The translations under genes were made by a program, and so were the position numbers. Positions 1 through 5,674 of a stretch of DNA of 7,639 nt are shown here, piece by piece. The notes below the pieces were generated by a model. It was not told the DNA's origin, did not search any database, and saw only the letters and a list, made by a program, of their open reading frames with translations. Each line of letters opens with the position of its first letter. The first letter of the stretch is position 1. Source of the stretch: DASYRX01 sp036003845 (GTDB lineage: Bacteria > Gemmatimonadota > Gemmatimonadetes > Gemmatimonadales > Gemmatimonadaceae); NCBI GenBank assembly GCA_036003845.1, contig DASYRX010000058.1:1-7639 (forward strand). The letters run 5' to 3'.

Positions 1-36
1 GATGAATGCGGTGAGAATGAGAGGACGGATGAGCAT
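1..36 (-). CDS. Possible 5' end of a minus-strand gene, exported protein (partial)
   Basis: Reading leftwards from an ATG at 36-34, the minus strand has 12 open codons to the window edge, giving MLIRPLILTAFI. One arginine followed by a hydrophobic run is what the start of a signal peptide looks like. The first 11 bases (ATGCTCATCCG) are identical to those at the internal ATG (255) of the sulfatase, which may only reflect similar signal-peptide starts. No convincing Shine-Dalgarno sequence precedes it. The gene would be divergent from the sulfatase. Too little is visible to name it, and the call could be chance. Confidence 0.35.
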   Translation of the reverse strand, partial: MLIRPLILTAFI

Positions 37-74
37 GTCGCGGCAGTAGTCTAAGAAAAAACAAGGAGCTTGGG

Positions 75-102
75 TCCCGAATGTCGAGTGCCGAGTCTCG
101 AG
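75..102. repeat. Degenerate 7-bp tandem array A (about 4 units, TNYCGAG)
   Basis: Four consecutive heptamers at 75-81, 82-88, 89-95 and 96-102 fit TNYCGAG (for example TGTCGAG then TGCCGAG; the first unit ends in A). It lies in the non-coding stretch before the sulfatase. Its core at 85-96 is the inverted complement, with one mismatch in 12, of 195-206 in array B. No protein-coding explanation is apparent. Confidence 0.6.
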
Positions 103-193
103 GACGGTCGGGGTGCCAATTTCCAGCTCTTCACCCAGTTCTTTTGGACGAGTGCGGGGAAGAGCGTTGCTGATGCACCCCACGCGTCCTGAG

Positions 194-228
194 CACTCGG
201 CGCTCGAAACCCGCAACCCAAAGCTCCA
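194..228. repeat. Degenerate 7-bp tandem array B (about 5 units) abutting the sulfatase start
   Basis: Read in steps of seven from 194, five units share C at positions 3 and 5 and a pyrimidine at position 4 (for example CACTCGG, CGCTCGA, then AACCCGC and AACCCAA). The last unit runs into the A of the ATG at 228, so the array occupies the place where a ribosome binding site would be. The first two units are the inverted counterpart of array A. The later units are more divergent, so the array could be shorter than stated. Confidence 0.45.
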
Positions 229-1667
229 TGTTTTTTCCCCTTGGTCCACTCCGGATGCTCATCCGCCGGCTCGTCAGTCTCATCGCGCCCCTCCTCGCCT
301 CATCTGCGCTGGGCTTCGCACAGCCCGCGAGCACTCGGCCGAACATTCTGTTCATTCTCACCGACGACCTGGACGTGGAGTCGGCGAACCACATGCCGCG
401 GCTGAAGGCGCTCATCGCCGATCAGGGAATCACCTTCACTTCATTCTTCATCACAGAACCGATCTGCTGCCCGTCGCGCGCGTCGATTCTCACTGGCCAG
501 TATCCGCACAACCATCAGATTCTGTTCAACGTTCCCCCGTTAGGCGGTTTTGTGAAGTTCCGTGAGCGCGGCGGCGAAACGTCGACGATCGCGACGTGGC
601 TCAAAGGGGCCGGCTATCGTACCGCTCTCTTTGGCAAGTACATGAACGGCTATCCGGCGAATACGCCGCAACATGTGCCGCCTGGCTGGGCTGCCTGGCA
701 CGGCACGTTCGACAACGAGAATTACTTCAACTATCGCGTGAATGAAGACGGGACCGTTCGCCAATACGGCGATCGGCCGGAAGACTACGAGACCGATGTG
801 AACGCGGCGAAGATCGTCCGCTTTCTCGAAGAAGCGGAGTCGCGTGACTCGGAACCGTGGTTCATCTACTTCGCGCCGTACGCTCCGCACGGCGACCCGC
901 GTCTCGGACTCGGGCAGGAAGGGCCGGCGCTGCCAGCGCCACGACACCGCGCCGCGTTCCCGAACGCAATCGCACCGCGCACGCCCGGTTTCAACGAAGA
1001 AGATGTCAGCGACAAGCCGCCTAACATGAGGCGGGCGCGCCTCACGCCCGGCCAGGCAGCCGTGTTAGATCAACTCTATCGCGAACGGCTACGTTCGCTG
1101 CTGGCCGTCGACGAAGCCATCGATCGCTTCGTGCGCACGCTCACGCGCCTAGGCGAGCTGCCTAACACGTACATCATCTTCACGTCGGACAACGGCTATC
1201 ACCTGGGCCAGCACCGATTCATGTCCGGCAAGTTCACGATATACGAAGAGGACATTCGCGTGCCGGCCTTCGTGCGCGGGCCCGGCGTGCCGACGAAGGA
1301 GCGTCGCGACGACTTCGCGCTCAACATCGATTGGGCTCCCACGTTCGCGGAGCTCGCGGGCGCAAACGTGCCTGAGACTGTCGACGGCCGCTCGCTGGTG
1401 CCACTGCTGAACCGAGCCGCGGTGAAGGATTGGCGGCAGGACTTTCTCGTCGAGATCTATCGCCCATCTGGTGACATCGAACGCGCGCTGCGCACGCGAA
1501 CGCAAACCTACGCCGAGCACTCGCGCGGCCCGAGAGAGCTGTATGACCTGCGCGCCGACCCGTATCAGCTGCGCAATCTCTTCACTGGCGACAGCGCGGG
1601 CGTGGCCGCGCTTTCTCGGCGCCTCAAAGAGATCGCAGAGTGCGTGGGGCGGAGTTGCCGCTTCTAG
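228..1667 (+). CDS. Exported sulfatase, N-acetylglucosamine-6-sulfatase (GNS)-like
   Basis: This is a type I (formylglycine-dependent) sulfatase, which hydrolyses sulfate esters, probably on a sugar or glycan in the periplasm. The formylglycine motif is C80-C-P-S-R84, followed by ASILTGQYPHN as in the GNS group. Metal-binding residues are D46-D47 near the N-terminus and D321-N322 in TSDNGYHLGQH. Other typical elements are K137 in FGKYMNGY, H221 in APYAPHG, K335 in SGKFTIYEEDIRVP, and the C-terminal ELYDLRADPYQLRNLF. At 479 residues it is the usual length for a bacterial member. An N-terminal signal peptide is visible. The ATG at 255 (residue 10) gives the more classical one (MLIRRLVSLIAPLLASSALG) and avoids a T-run codon stretch, so 255 may be the real start; neither start has a clear ribosome binding site. 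The gene converges on the deacylase 1 bp away. No maturation enzyme is in view. The family is clear; the substrate is inferred. Confidence 0.93.
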   Translation: MFFPLGPLRMLIRRLVSLIAPLLASSALGFAQPASTRPNILFILTDDLDVESANHMPRLKALIADQGITFTSFFITEPICCPSRASILTGQYPHNHQILFNVPPLGGFVKFRERGGETSTIATWLKGAGYRTALFGKYMNGYPANTPQHVPPGWAAWHGTFDNENYFNYRVNEDGTVRQYGDRPEDYETDVNAAKIVRFLEEAESRDSEPWFIYFAPYAPHGDPRLGLGQEGPALPAPRHRAAFPNAIAPRTPGFNEEDVSDKPPNMRRARLTPGQAAVLDQLYRERLRSLLAVDEAIDRFVRTLTRLGELPNTYIIFTSDNGYHLGQHRFMSGKFTIYEEDIRVPAFVRGPGVPTKERRDDFALNIDWAPTFAELAGANVPETVDGRSLVPLLNRAAVKDWRQDFLVEIYRPSGDIERALRTRTQTYAEHSRGPRELYDLRADPYQLRNLFTGDSAGVAALSRRLKEIAECVGRSCRF

Positions 1668-1668
1668 C

Positions 1669-2688
1669 CTAACGCTCCTCCAGTAGGTGCCCCACCATTC
1701 CCACAGGTTCCCCCTTCGTGATGGCCGGCGTGCCGACGATATACAGCACAACTCCAGTCATCGGCGAACGCACGACGGCGATTTCGTTGCCGAAATAGTC
1801 AGTCAGCCGTCCGAGCGGCGTCCCTTTCTGCACCGTCTCGCCTCGCTGCACGAGCGCGTGCCAGGTGCCACTCTCAGGACTCGTTAGGACCTCGCTGCGG
1901 TCGATCCACAGCGGATGCTCCACGTACTCCTTCGGCCCCGGTAGCATGTCGAGGTGTCGCAGGAGTCGCATGACGCTCCTGTAGTTGCGCGCGATCATCT
2001 CCTCGTCAGGCACGCCGAGATAGCCGACCTCTGTGGTAATCGCTGGCTTGCCGCGAAGGTTGGCCGTGTTCGTCGTGTATACGGAGGCCGCTGGGTCTTT
2101 GGGCCGGCCCGTGTCGATGATGATGTGGTCGTTGCCCCACGCGAGCGCCATCAGCTTCGCGAGTGAGTCGACACGCTTGTCGACGCGCAGATCGCTCCAG
2201 TACGTATATGGACGCAGCGATTCATTGCCGTCCCCCGCGTGCATGTCCACGAGATAATCGGCCTTGTCGATGATCTGCGAGGTGACCGCGTACGCAATGC
2301 GCTCGGTCACTGTTCCGTTAGGCTTTCCCGGATACACCCGATTGAGGTTCTTCTGGTCCCACGGATTGCGATAGATGGTGCGGTGCACGAACGAGGGCAT
2401 GTTCGCGACGTGCACGAGGATCAGCGTCCCGCGGAGATCATTCGCCGCGTCGATGGTCTGCCGCACGCGCTGTAGCGCCATGATCGGTGCCACCTCCGAG
2501 CCGTGCGTTCCGGCAACGAGAGCGAGAGTCGGTCCTGGTTGCCGCCCGCGCAGAATCGAGATCGGCACACGCGTCGCTGAATCGACGCCGGCCGGAATGT
2601 CGATGTACCCTGAGGCCTTCTCGCCCGCACGTGCAGTGAGGGAACCAATCGTCAGGGCCTGGATTGTGAGAAGCAAACCTGGGAGCAT
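1669..2688 (-). CDS. Succinylglutamate desuccinylase/aspartoacylase family zinc deacylase, exported
   Basis: This is a zinc-dependent amidohydrolase of the AstE/AspA (M14-related) family, which removes acyl groups from amino acids or related small amides. Numbering from the upstream ATG at 2709, zinc ligands are H69 and E72 in GTHGSE and H157 in DMHAGD. NLNRVYPG (121-128) and the catalytic glutamate E227 in ITTEVGYLG also match the family. Residues about 285-340 form a biotinyl/lipoyl-like beta-barrel domain (GETVQKGTPLG, SPMTGVV, KGEPVG). I chose the ATG at 2688 because AGAGG lies six bases upstream (2695-2699) and the protein then begins with a hydrophobic signal peptide (MLPGLLLTIQALTIGSLTARA). 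The ATG at 2709 would add seven residues and has no ribosome binding site. A signal peptide makes a periplasmic role likely, unlike cytoplasmic AstE of arginine catabolism. No pathway genes are adjacent, so the substrate is unknown. Confidence 0.9.
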   Translation of the reverse strand: MLPGLLLTIQALTIGSLTARAGEKASGYIDIPAGVDSATRVPISILRGRQPGPTLALVAGTHGSEVAPIMALQRVRQTIDAANDLRGTLILVHVANMPSFVHRTIYRNPWDQKNLNRVYPGKPNGTVTERIAYAVTSQIIDKADYLVDMHAGDGNESLRPYTYWSDLRVDKRVDSLAKLMALAWGNDHIIIDTGRPKDPAASVYTTNTANLRGKPAITTEVGYLGVPDEEMIARNYRSVMRLLRHLDMLPGPKEYVEHPLWIDRSEVLTSPESGTWHALVQRGETVQKGTPLGRLTDYFGNEIAVVRSPMTGVVLYIVGTPAITKGEPVGMVGHLLEER

Positions 2689-2694
2689 CGGAGA

Positions 2695-2699
2695 CCTCT
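2695..2699 (-). promoter_or_regulatory. Ribosome binding site of the deacylase, decides its start
   Basis: AGAGG on the minus strand is six bases before the ATG at 2688. It favours that start over the ATG at 2709, which has no such site. Confidence 0.65.
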
Positions 2700-2748
2700 G
2701 TATGAGCATGAGTAGATCGGCCTGTAATAGCCGAGGCCGCCATTAACC

Positions 2749-2774
2749 TTGCAATAAGCTTCGCGCCCTACAAT
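2749..2774 (+). promoter_or_regulatory. Possible promoter elements for the 2842 gene
   Basis: TACAAT at 2769-2774 is a good sigma70-type -10 box and TTGCAA at 2749-2754 resembles a -35 box, but the spacer is only 14 bases rather than about 17. This is the AT-richest part of the divergent intergenic region 2689-2841. TTGCAA is palindromic and could equally face the deacylase, where TATTAC follows after 19 bases. Weak evidence. Confidence 0.25.
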
Positions 2775-2831
2775 ATGGATGTCTATCGCCACGACGTCTC
2801 CTTTCGCTACCACAAGGCTCTTTCACCTAAC

Positions 2832-2835
2832 GAGG
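2832..2835 (+). promoter_or_regulatory. Ribosome binding site deciding the start at 2842
   Basis: GAGG lies six bases upstream of the ATG at 2842, which starts a compact lipoprotein signal peptide. It favours 2842 over the in-frame ATG at 2779, which would put 21 uncharacteristic residues before that signal. Confidence 0.6.
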
Positions 2836-2841
2836 CTCGTT

Positions 2842-3471
2842 ATGCACCGAATCGCACTTGCGACAGCTGCCGTGTTGTTCGTGGCCTGCCAACCAAAGAC
2901 TCCGGATGTCTCGAAAGCCGATTCCGCCGCACCGGCAGCCACCGGACCGGCCGTCGGCTCGACGGAGTGGAAGATCGCGACGTATACGAGCGCCGCACCG
3001 CCGGCAATCAGCGCCAATGCGACAGTGCTCGATTGGAATGACTCGCTCAAAGCCCCCGGCACCGAGCTGCGGAAGGGCACGAATGGCTGGACGTGTATGC
3101 CACTGATGCCGCCGCCCGCCGGAGGCTATACCACGCCGGTGCAAACGGCCGCGATGTGCGCCGATGCACAGGTCGTGCTGTGGGCACAGGGGTACATGAC
3201 AAAGACCAAGCCCAAGAACACGATGATCGGCATCGCGTACATGCTCCACGGCGACATGGGTTCGAGCAATACCGATGCATATGGCATGACACAGACGGCT
3301 GACAACGACTGGGTCGTCTCAGGTCCGCACATCATGATATTCCCTGCCGATCCTAACAGGATCAAGAATGTCCCGACAGATCATAGCAAGGGCGAGCCGT
3401 ATCAGATGTGGAAAGGGACACCCTACGCGCACATCATGGTTCCAACGCCCGGCCTGACGATGATGCACTAA
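2842..3471 (+). CDS. Predicted lipoprotein, conserved-looking protein of unknown function
   Basis: The 209-residue product starts MHRIALATAAVLFVAC, a short lipoprotein signal with C16 as the probable lipidated residue (F-V-A-C is an acceptable but not ideal lipobox). A Pro/Ala-rich linker follows to about residue 40. The mature part has no catalytic motif I recognise. Notable blocks are ATVLDWN, ELRKGTNGWTCMP, MCADAQ, IGIAYMLHGDMGSSNTD, DWVVSGPHIMIFPADP and a C-terminal PYQMWKGTPYAHIMVPTPG. Besides C16 it has two cysteines, in WTCMP and MCADAQ, that could form a disulfide, and it is rich in Met and His near the end. The block pattern resembles a family of uncharacterised bacterial exported proteins I have seen, but I cannot name a domain. 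It is divergent from the deacylase, convergent with the dipeptidase-like gene, and followed by a hairpin terminator, so it is probably monocistronic. Confidence 0.85.
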   Translation: MHRIALATAAVLFVACQPKTPDVSKADSAAPAATGPAVGSTEWKIATYTSAAPPAISANATVLDWNDSLKAPGTELRKGTNGWTCMPLMPPPAGGYTTPVQTAAMCADAQVVLWAQGYMTKTKPKNTMIGIAYMLHGDMGSSNTDAYGMTQTADNDWVVSGPHIMIFPADPNRIKNVPTDHSKGEPYQMWKGTPYAHIMVPTPGLTMMH

Positions 3472-3497
3472 GGCTGGTCTCGCACGCCGCTCAGCGA

Positions 3498-3530
3498 CGC
3501 CGGCTCGCCCACATGGCGAGCCGGCGCTGT
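3498..3530 (+). terminator. Hairpin between convergent genes, probable terminator
   Basis: A perfect 12-bp stem (3498-3509 with 3515-3526) encloses the 5-base loop CACAT. On the plus strand it is followed by CTGTTATTT, a modest T-rich tail, 26 bases after the stop of the 2842 gene. On the minus strand it lies just past the dipeptidase-like stop but has no T-run after it. It is thus best read as the terminator of the plus-strand gene, possibly acting on both. Confidence 0.7.
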
Positions 3531-4690
3531 TATTTCCACACCTCGCCTAACAAGCGGACCCAGTTGCCTCCGATGATCTTTTCGATACGAGCGGCGCCAT
3601 GTCCGGCAGCGGCGAGGCGATCCGCCACCTGCTCGAGGCGCCGTGGCGTGTTGAAGTCCGGCACGTAGGGGAATGTGTTTTCGTCTTCGCCGGGCGCGGA
3701 AATGCCGCGCGCACGCCGCGACCTGATCGTCTCTGCGACGAGTTGGCGATACTCCGCGGTCAGTTCGAGCGGCGTGATCGAGAGGTCACTGCCGATCCCC
3801 ACATGATCCTCACCGCACACGTTGATGCAGTGGGTGAGGTGTCGCAGGAAGTCATCCGCGTTAGGCTGGCCGGACGCACGCAGGAATGGCATCATGAAGA
3901 TGCCGACGACACCGCCGCGTTGGGCGATCGACCGTAGAATGTCGTCAGGCTTGTTCCGCGGCACGTTGTTCACGGCTGTAGCACCCGTGTGAGTCGCGGC
4001 GATCGGGACGCGCGAGGCCGCGATTGCCTGGCGCGTCGTCTCCCAGCCGACGTGGCTCACGTCGATCAGCGCTCCCAGATCATTCAGCTTGGCCAGCACC
4101 TCTCGGCCGTACGGCCTGAGTCCTGCATCGTTAGGTACGAGACAGCCATCGCCAACGAGGTTGCTACTATTATATGTGAGCTGAACGATGCGCACGCCTA
4201 ACCGGTGAAAGAGCTCCACACGCTCGATCTTGTCCGCGTAAGGCACCGTATCCTGAAAGCCGAAAATGACGCCGACCTTGCGCTCCTTTTTGGCGGCTCG
4301 CACATCGCCCACGCGCCAAGCTTGCCGGAATACGTTCGGATGCTGTTCGAATTCGTGATCCCACGCGGCGATGTTCTTGATCGTCAGCTCGAAGGCTTTG
4401 TCAGCGGTAGTGATCTCACTGACAGTGGAGTTGACGGCCGTTATGCCGGAGCGCGCGGCGTTTTCCACCATCACCGGCGTGAGAGGATTGTCGAACGTCC
4501 CGGGTACGTTGAACGGCCCGGCGGCTGCCAGCATGTCGATGACGATGGCGCCATCGTAGCCTGGCCACGCGTCAGGCGCTGACACCGGAGACGACGCCGC
4601 GCGTATTGTTTCGCCAAGCGGCAAACCAGCGCCGGCGAGCGCGACGAGCTTGGAAAACTCGCGCCGAGAGAGAGGAGAGTCGCTAGGCAT
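3530..4690 (-). CDS. Tat-exported M19 (membrane dipeptidase) family protein with altered metal site
   Basis: M19 enzymes (renal dipeptidase type) are TIM-barrel zinc hydrolases that cleave dipeptides, often with D-residues. The fold is recognisable in VGVIFGFQDT (139-148), LGVRIVQLTYNSSNLVGDG (164-182), ALIDVSHVGWET (207-218), VPIAATHTGATAVNNVPRN (228-246), GGVVGI (259-264), DHVGIGSDLS (295-304) and the C-terminal IIGGNWVRLL (372-381). The two His ligands (H213, H234), R245 and D302 are present. The usual N-terminal H-x-D is absent: VID is followed by MLAAAGPF. The bridging Glu is replaced by Q146. It may therefore bind one metal, use other ligands, or be inactive. The N-terminus SRREFSKLVALAGAGLPLG is a twin-arginine signal, so the protein is exported folded. 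The start at 4690 has no visible ribosome binding site. The gene diverges from DUF350. Family assignment is firm; activity is uncertain. Confidence 0.88.
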   Translation of the reverse strand: MPSDSPLSRREFSKLVALAGAGLPLGETIRAASSPVSAPDAWPGYDGAIVIDMLAAAGPFNVPGTFDNPLTPVMVENAARSGITAVNSTVSEITTADKAFELTIKNIAAWDHEFEQHPNVFRQAWRVGDVRAAKKERKVGVIFGFQDTVPYADKIERVELFHRLGVRIVQLTYNSSNLVGDGCLVPNDAGLRPYGREVLAKLNDLGALIDVSHVGWETTRQAIAASRVPIAATHTGATAVNNVPRNKPDDILRSIAQRGGVVGIFMMPFLRASGQPNADDFLRHLTHCINVCGEDHVGIGSDLSITPLELTAEYRQLVAETIRSRRARGISAPGEDENTFPYVPDFNTPRRLEQVADRLAAAGHGAARIEKIIGGNWVRLLGEVWK

Positions 4691-4734
4691 TACGGAATGT
4701 TGTGGCCCGCTCGCGATCTCGGGAAGAGATACAT

Positions 4735-4748
4735 TGAGGTCTGAGGTG
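4735..4748. repeat. Short 7-bp repeat C (2 units, TGAGGTC/TGAGGTG)
   Basis: Two adjacent heptamers lie in the divergent region between the dipeptidase-like gene and DUF350. The stretch 4736-4747 is an exact 12-bp inverted match to 5642-5653 in array F, about 900 bp away on the other side of the DUF350-transglycosylase pair. Confidence 0.5.
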
Positions 4749-4760
4749 GAGTGGCGGTAC

Positions 4761-4777
4761 CTAACCCCTATCCCCTA
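4761..4777. repeat. 7-bp repeat D (CTAACCC/CTATCCC), upstream of DUF350
   Basis: Two heptamers (4761-4767, 4768-4774) and the start of a third (CTA) end five bases before the DUF350 ATG. The 17 bases are the inverted complement of 5000-5016 in array E with two differences, one of which would still pair as G-U in RNA. Confidence 0.6.
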
Positions 4778-4782
4778 GAGCC

Positions 4783-4986
4783 ATGGAATGGTCCATCATC
4801 GGCATGAACTTTCTGTACGCTGTACTCGGTGTGGTCCTGATGTTCGTGTCGTATCGCGTGATCGATTTGCTATCACCGAAGATCGACTTCGCCGAAGAGT
4901 TGCGGAAAGGAAATCTCGCCGTTGGCGTATTCATCGCGGCGCTGTTCATAGCGATCGCGATCGTCATTGGGGGAGCGCTCAATTGA
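4783..4986 (+). CDS. Small DUF350-type inner-membrane protein
   Basis: The 67-residue product has two hydrophobic segments (about 7-24 and 45-65) joined by a short polar loop with the family-like block VIDLLSPKIDFAEELRKGNLAVGVFIAALFI given here in part: IDLLSPKIDF at about 27-36 and GNLAVGVF at about 43-50. This matches one repeat unit of DUF350; many family members carry two such units in about 130 residues, so this is a half-length version. The biochemical role of DUF350 is not established. The ATG at 4783 directly follows repeat D and has no good ribosome binding site. Its stop codon overlaps the proposed TTG start of the transglycosylase (TTGA, 4983-4986), which suggests translational coupling and a shared role at the envelope. 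Confidence 0.82.
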   Translation: MEWSIIGMNFLYAVLGVVLMFVSYRVIDLLSPKIDFAEELRKGNLAVGVFIAALFIAIAIVIGGALN

Positions 4987-5630
4987 CGCAAGGAGGTCTT
5001 AGGGGTTGGGGGTTAGGGGTTAGCCTAATGCTAGCGATTGCTGTAAGCGCGTGCCTAACGAGCAGCCTGCAGGCCCAGCGCAAGCCTCTGGCTGTCGATC
5101 GCTACGACGATACTTTCCGCAAATACAGCAAACGCTACTTCGGGCCGACGTTCGATTGGCGAAAGTTCAAGGCGCAGGGGCTCGCCGAGAGCAACCTCGA
5201 TCCCAACGCCAAGAGCTGGGTCGGTGCGCGCGGCATCATGCAGCTGATGCCCTCCACCTACCACGAAGTGCGCACCAAGAACCCGACGATGCAGCAGATC
5301 GACGACCCCGAGTGGAACATCGCCGCCGGCATCTATTATGACCGCCAGCTGTGGCGCCTGTGGGAGAACGATTCCGTGAGCATCGATCGACTTCCGTTCA
5401 CGTTCGCGAGCTACAACGCCGGCCGGTTGACGATCCTCCGCGCCCAGGACACCGCGCGCACCCACGCGCTGGACCATCGCACGTGGAAGAGCATCGAAAC
5501 CGTGGCCCCGCGTCTCAGACGGTGGCGGCACAGCGAGACTCTCGATTACGTTCGGCGCATCGAGGAAAACTTCGCCAAACTCGACGATCGCGGCCGCGTG
5601 CGCGTGGATAGTACACGCCGAGTGAAGTAG
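4983..5630 (+). CDS. MltF-like lytic transglycosylase, probable lipoprotein
   Basis: This is a GH23 soluble-lytic-transglycosylase domain that cleaves peptidoglycan between MurNAc and GlcNAc. Numbered from the TTG at 4983, the catalytic Glu is E69 in GLAESNLDPNA. It is followed by SWVGARGIMQLMPSTY (78-93), DDPEWNIAAGIYY (107-119) and FASYNAG (141-147), the standard order; it lacks the solute-binding domain of full MltF. With the TTG start, residues 1-24 form a good lipoprotein signal ending VSAC (C24), and GGGGGAG (4969-4975) lies seven bases upstream. That start overlaps the DUF350 stop. The alternative is ATG 5028, which leaves only eight residues before the Cys; a perfect AAGGAGGT sits 30 bases before it, separated by array E. 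The enzyme is certain, the start is not. It probably acts at the inner face of the outer membrane. Confidence 0.88.
   Translation: MTQGGLRGWGLGVSLMLAIAVSACLTSSLQAQRKPLAVDRYDDTFRKYSKRYFGPTFDWRKFKAQGLAESNLDPNAKSWVGARGIMQLMPSTYHEVRTKNPTMQQIDDPEWNIAAGIYYDRQLWRLWENDSVSIDRLPFTFASYNAGRLTILRAQDTARTHALDHRTWKSIETVAPRLRRWRHSETLDYVRRIEENFAKLDDRGRVRVDSTRRVK
4990..4997 (+). promoter_or_regulatory. Strong Shine-Dalgarno sequence displaced from any start
   Basis: AAGGAGGT is the best ribosome-binding match in the window, but no start codon in the transglycosylase frame lies 5-12 bases downstream. The next is the ATG at 5028. The 28 bases between are the TTAGGGG heptamer array, as if the array grew into the spacer. 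Confidence 0.6.
4999..5026. repeat. 7-bp tandem array E (TTRGGGG, 3 clear units plus a degenerate fourth)
   Basis: Heptamers at 4999-5005, 5006-5012 and 5013-5019 fit TTRGGGG; the fourth (5020-5026) is TTAGCCT. It is the inverted partner of repeat D on the other side of DUF350. If translation begins at TTG 4983, the array is translated as part of the signal peptide; if at ATG 5028, it is a leader spacer. A 7-bp unit is not a multiple of three. Confidence 0.75.
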
Positions 5631-5636
5631 CGAGGT

Positions 5637-5664
5637 CTCTGACCTCAGACCTCTGACCTCTGAC
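5637..5664. repeat. 7-bp tandem array F (4 units of CTCTGAC), upstream of ettA
   Basis: Four contiguous heptamers CTCTGAC, the second with A at position 4, fill the gap between the transglycosylase stop (5630) and the ettA GTG (5675). Together with the preceding GAGGTC (5632-5637) the first part can form a 6-bp stem with a TCT loop (to 5646), possibly a weak terminator or attenuator but without a T-run. It is the inverted partner of repeat C. Confidence 0.8.
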
Positions 5665-5674
5665 CTACTAAGTA

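Noticed and set aside
75..102. CRISPR array
   Set aside because: Units are 7 bp and contiguous, with no spacers and no cas genes in view.
81..176. Small open frame starting at ATG 81 after AAGGAG
   Set aside because: It is only 31 codons with no recognisable product, the spacing to the purine-rich site is 12 bases, and it reads through a tandem repeat.
131..415. Long overlapping frames on the opposite strand of the sulfatase, deacylase and ettA genes
   Set aside because: They are high-GC shadow frames with arginine-rich, low-information translations and no motifs; the opposite-strand proteins have clear family signatures.
2779..2841. Upstream ATG (2779) as start of the 2842 gene
   Set aside because: It adds 21 residues before a complete lipoprotein signal and has no ribosome binding site, while 2842 does.
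4992..5019. Potential G-quadruplex or telomere-like TTAGGGG sequence
   Set aside because: Only three runs of four or more G are present; the fourth would be a GG pair in the Shine-Dalgarno sequence, so a classical three-layer quadruplex is not supported. Nothing else suggests a chromosome end.
5632..5646. Intrinsic terminator between the transglycosylase and ettA
   Set aside because: The stem is only 6 bp with a 3-base loop and is not followed by a T-run; the sequence is better explained as part of the heptamer array.
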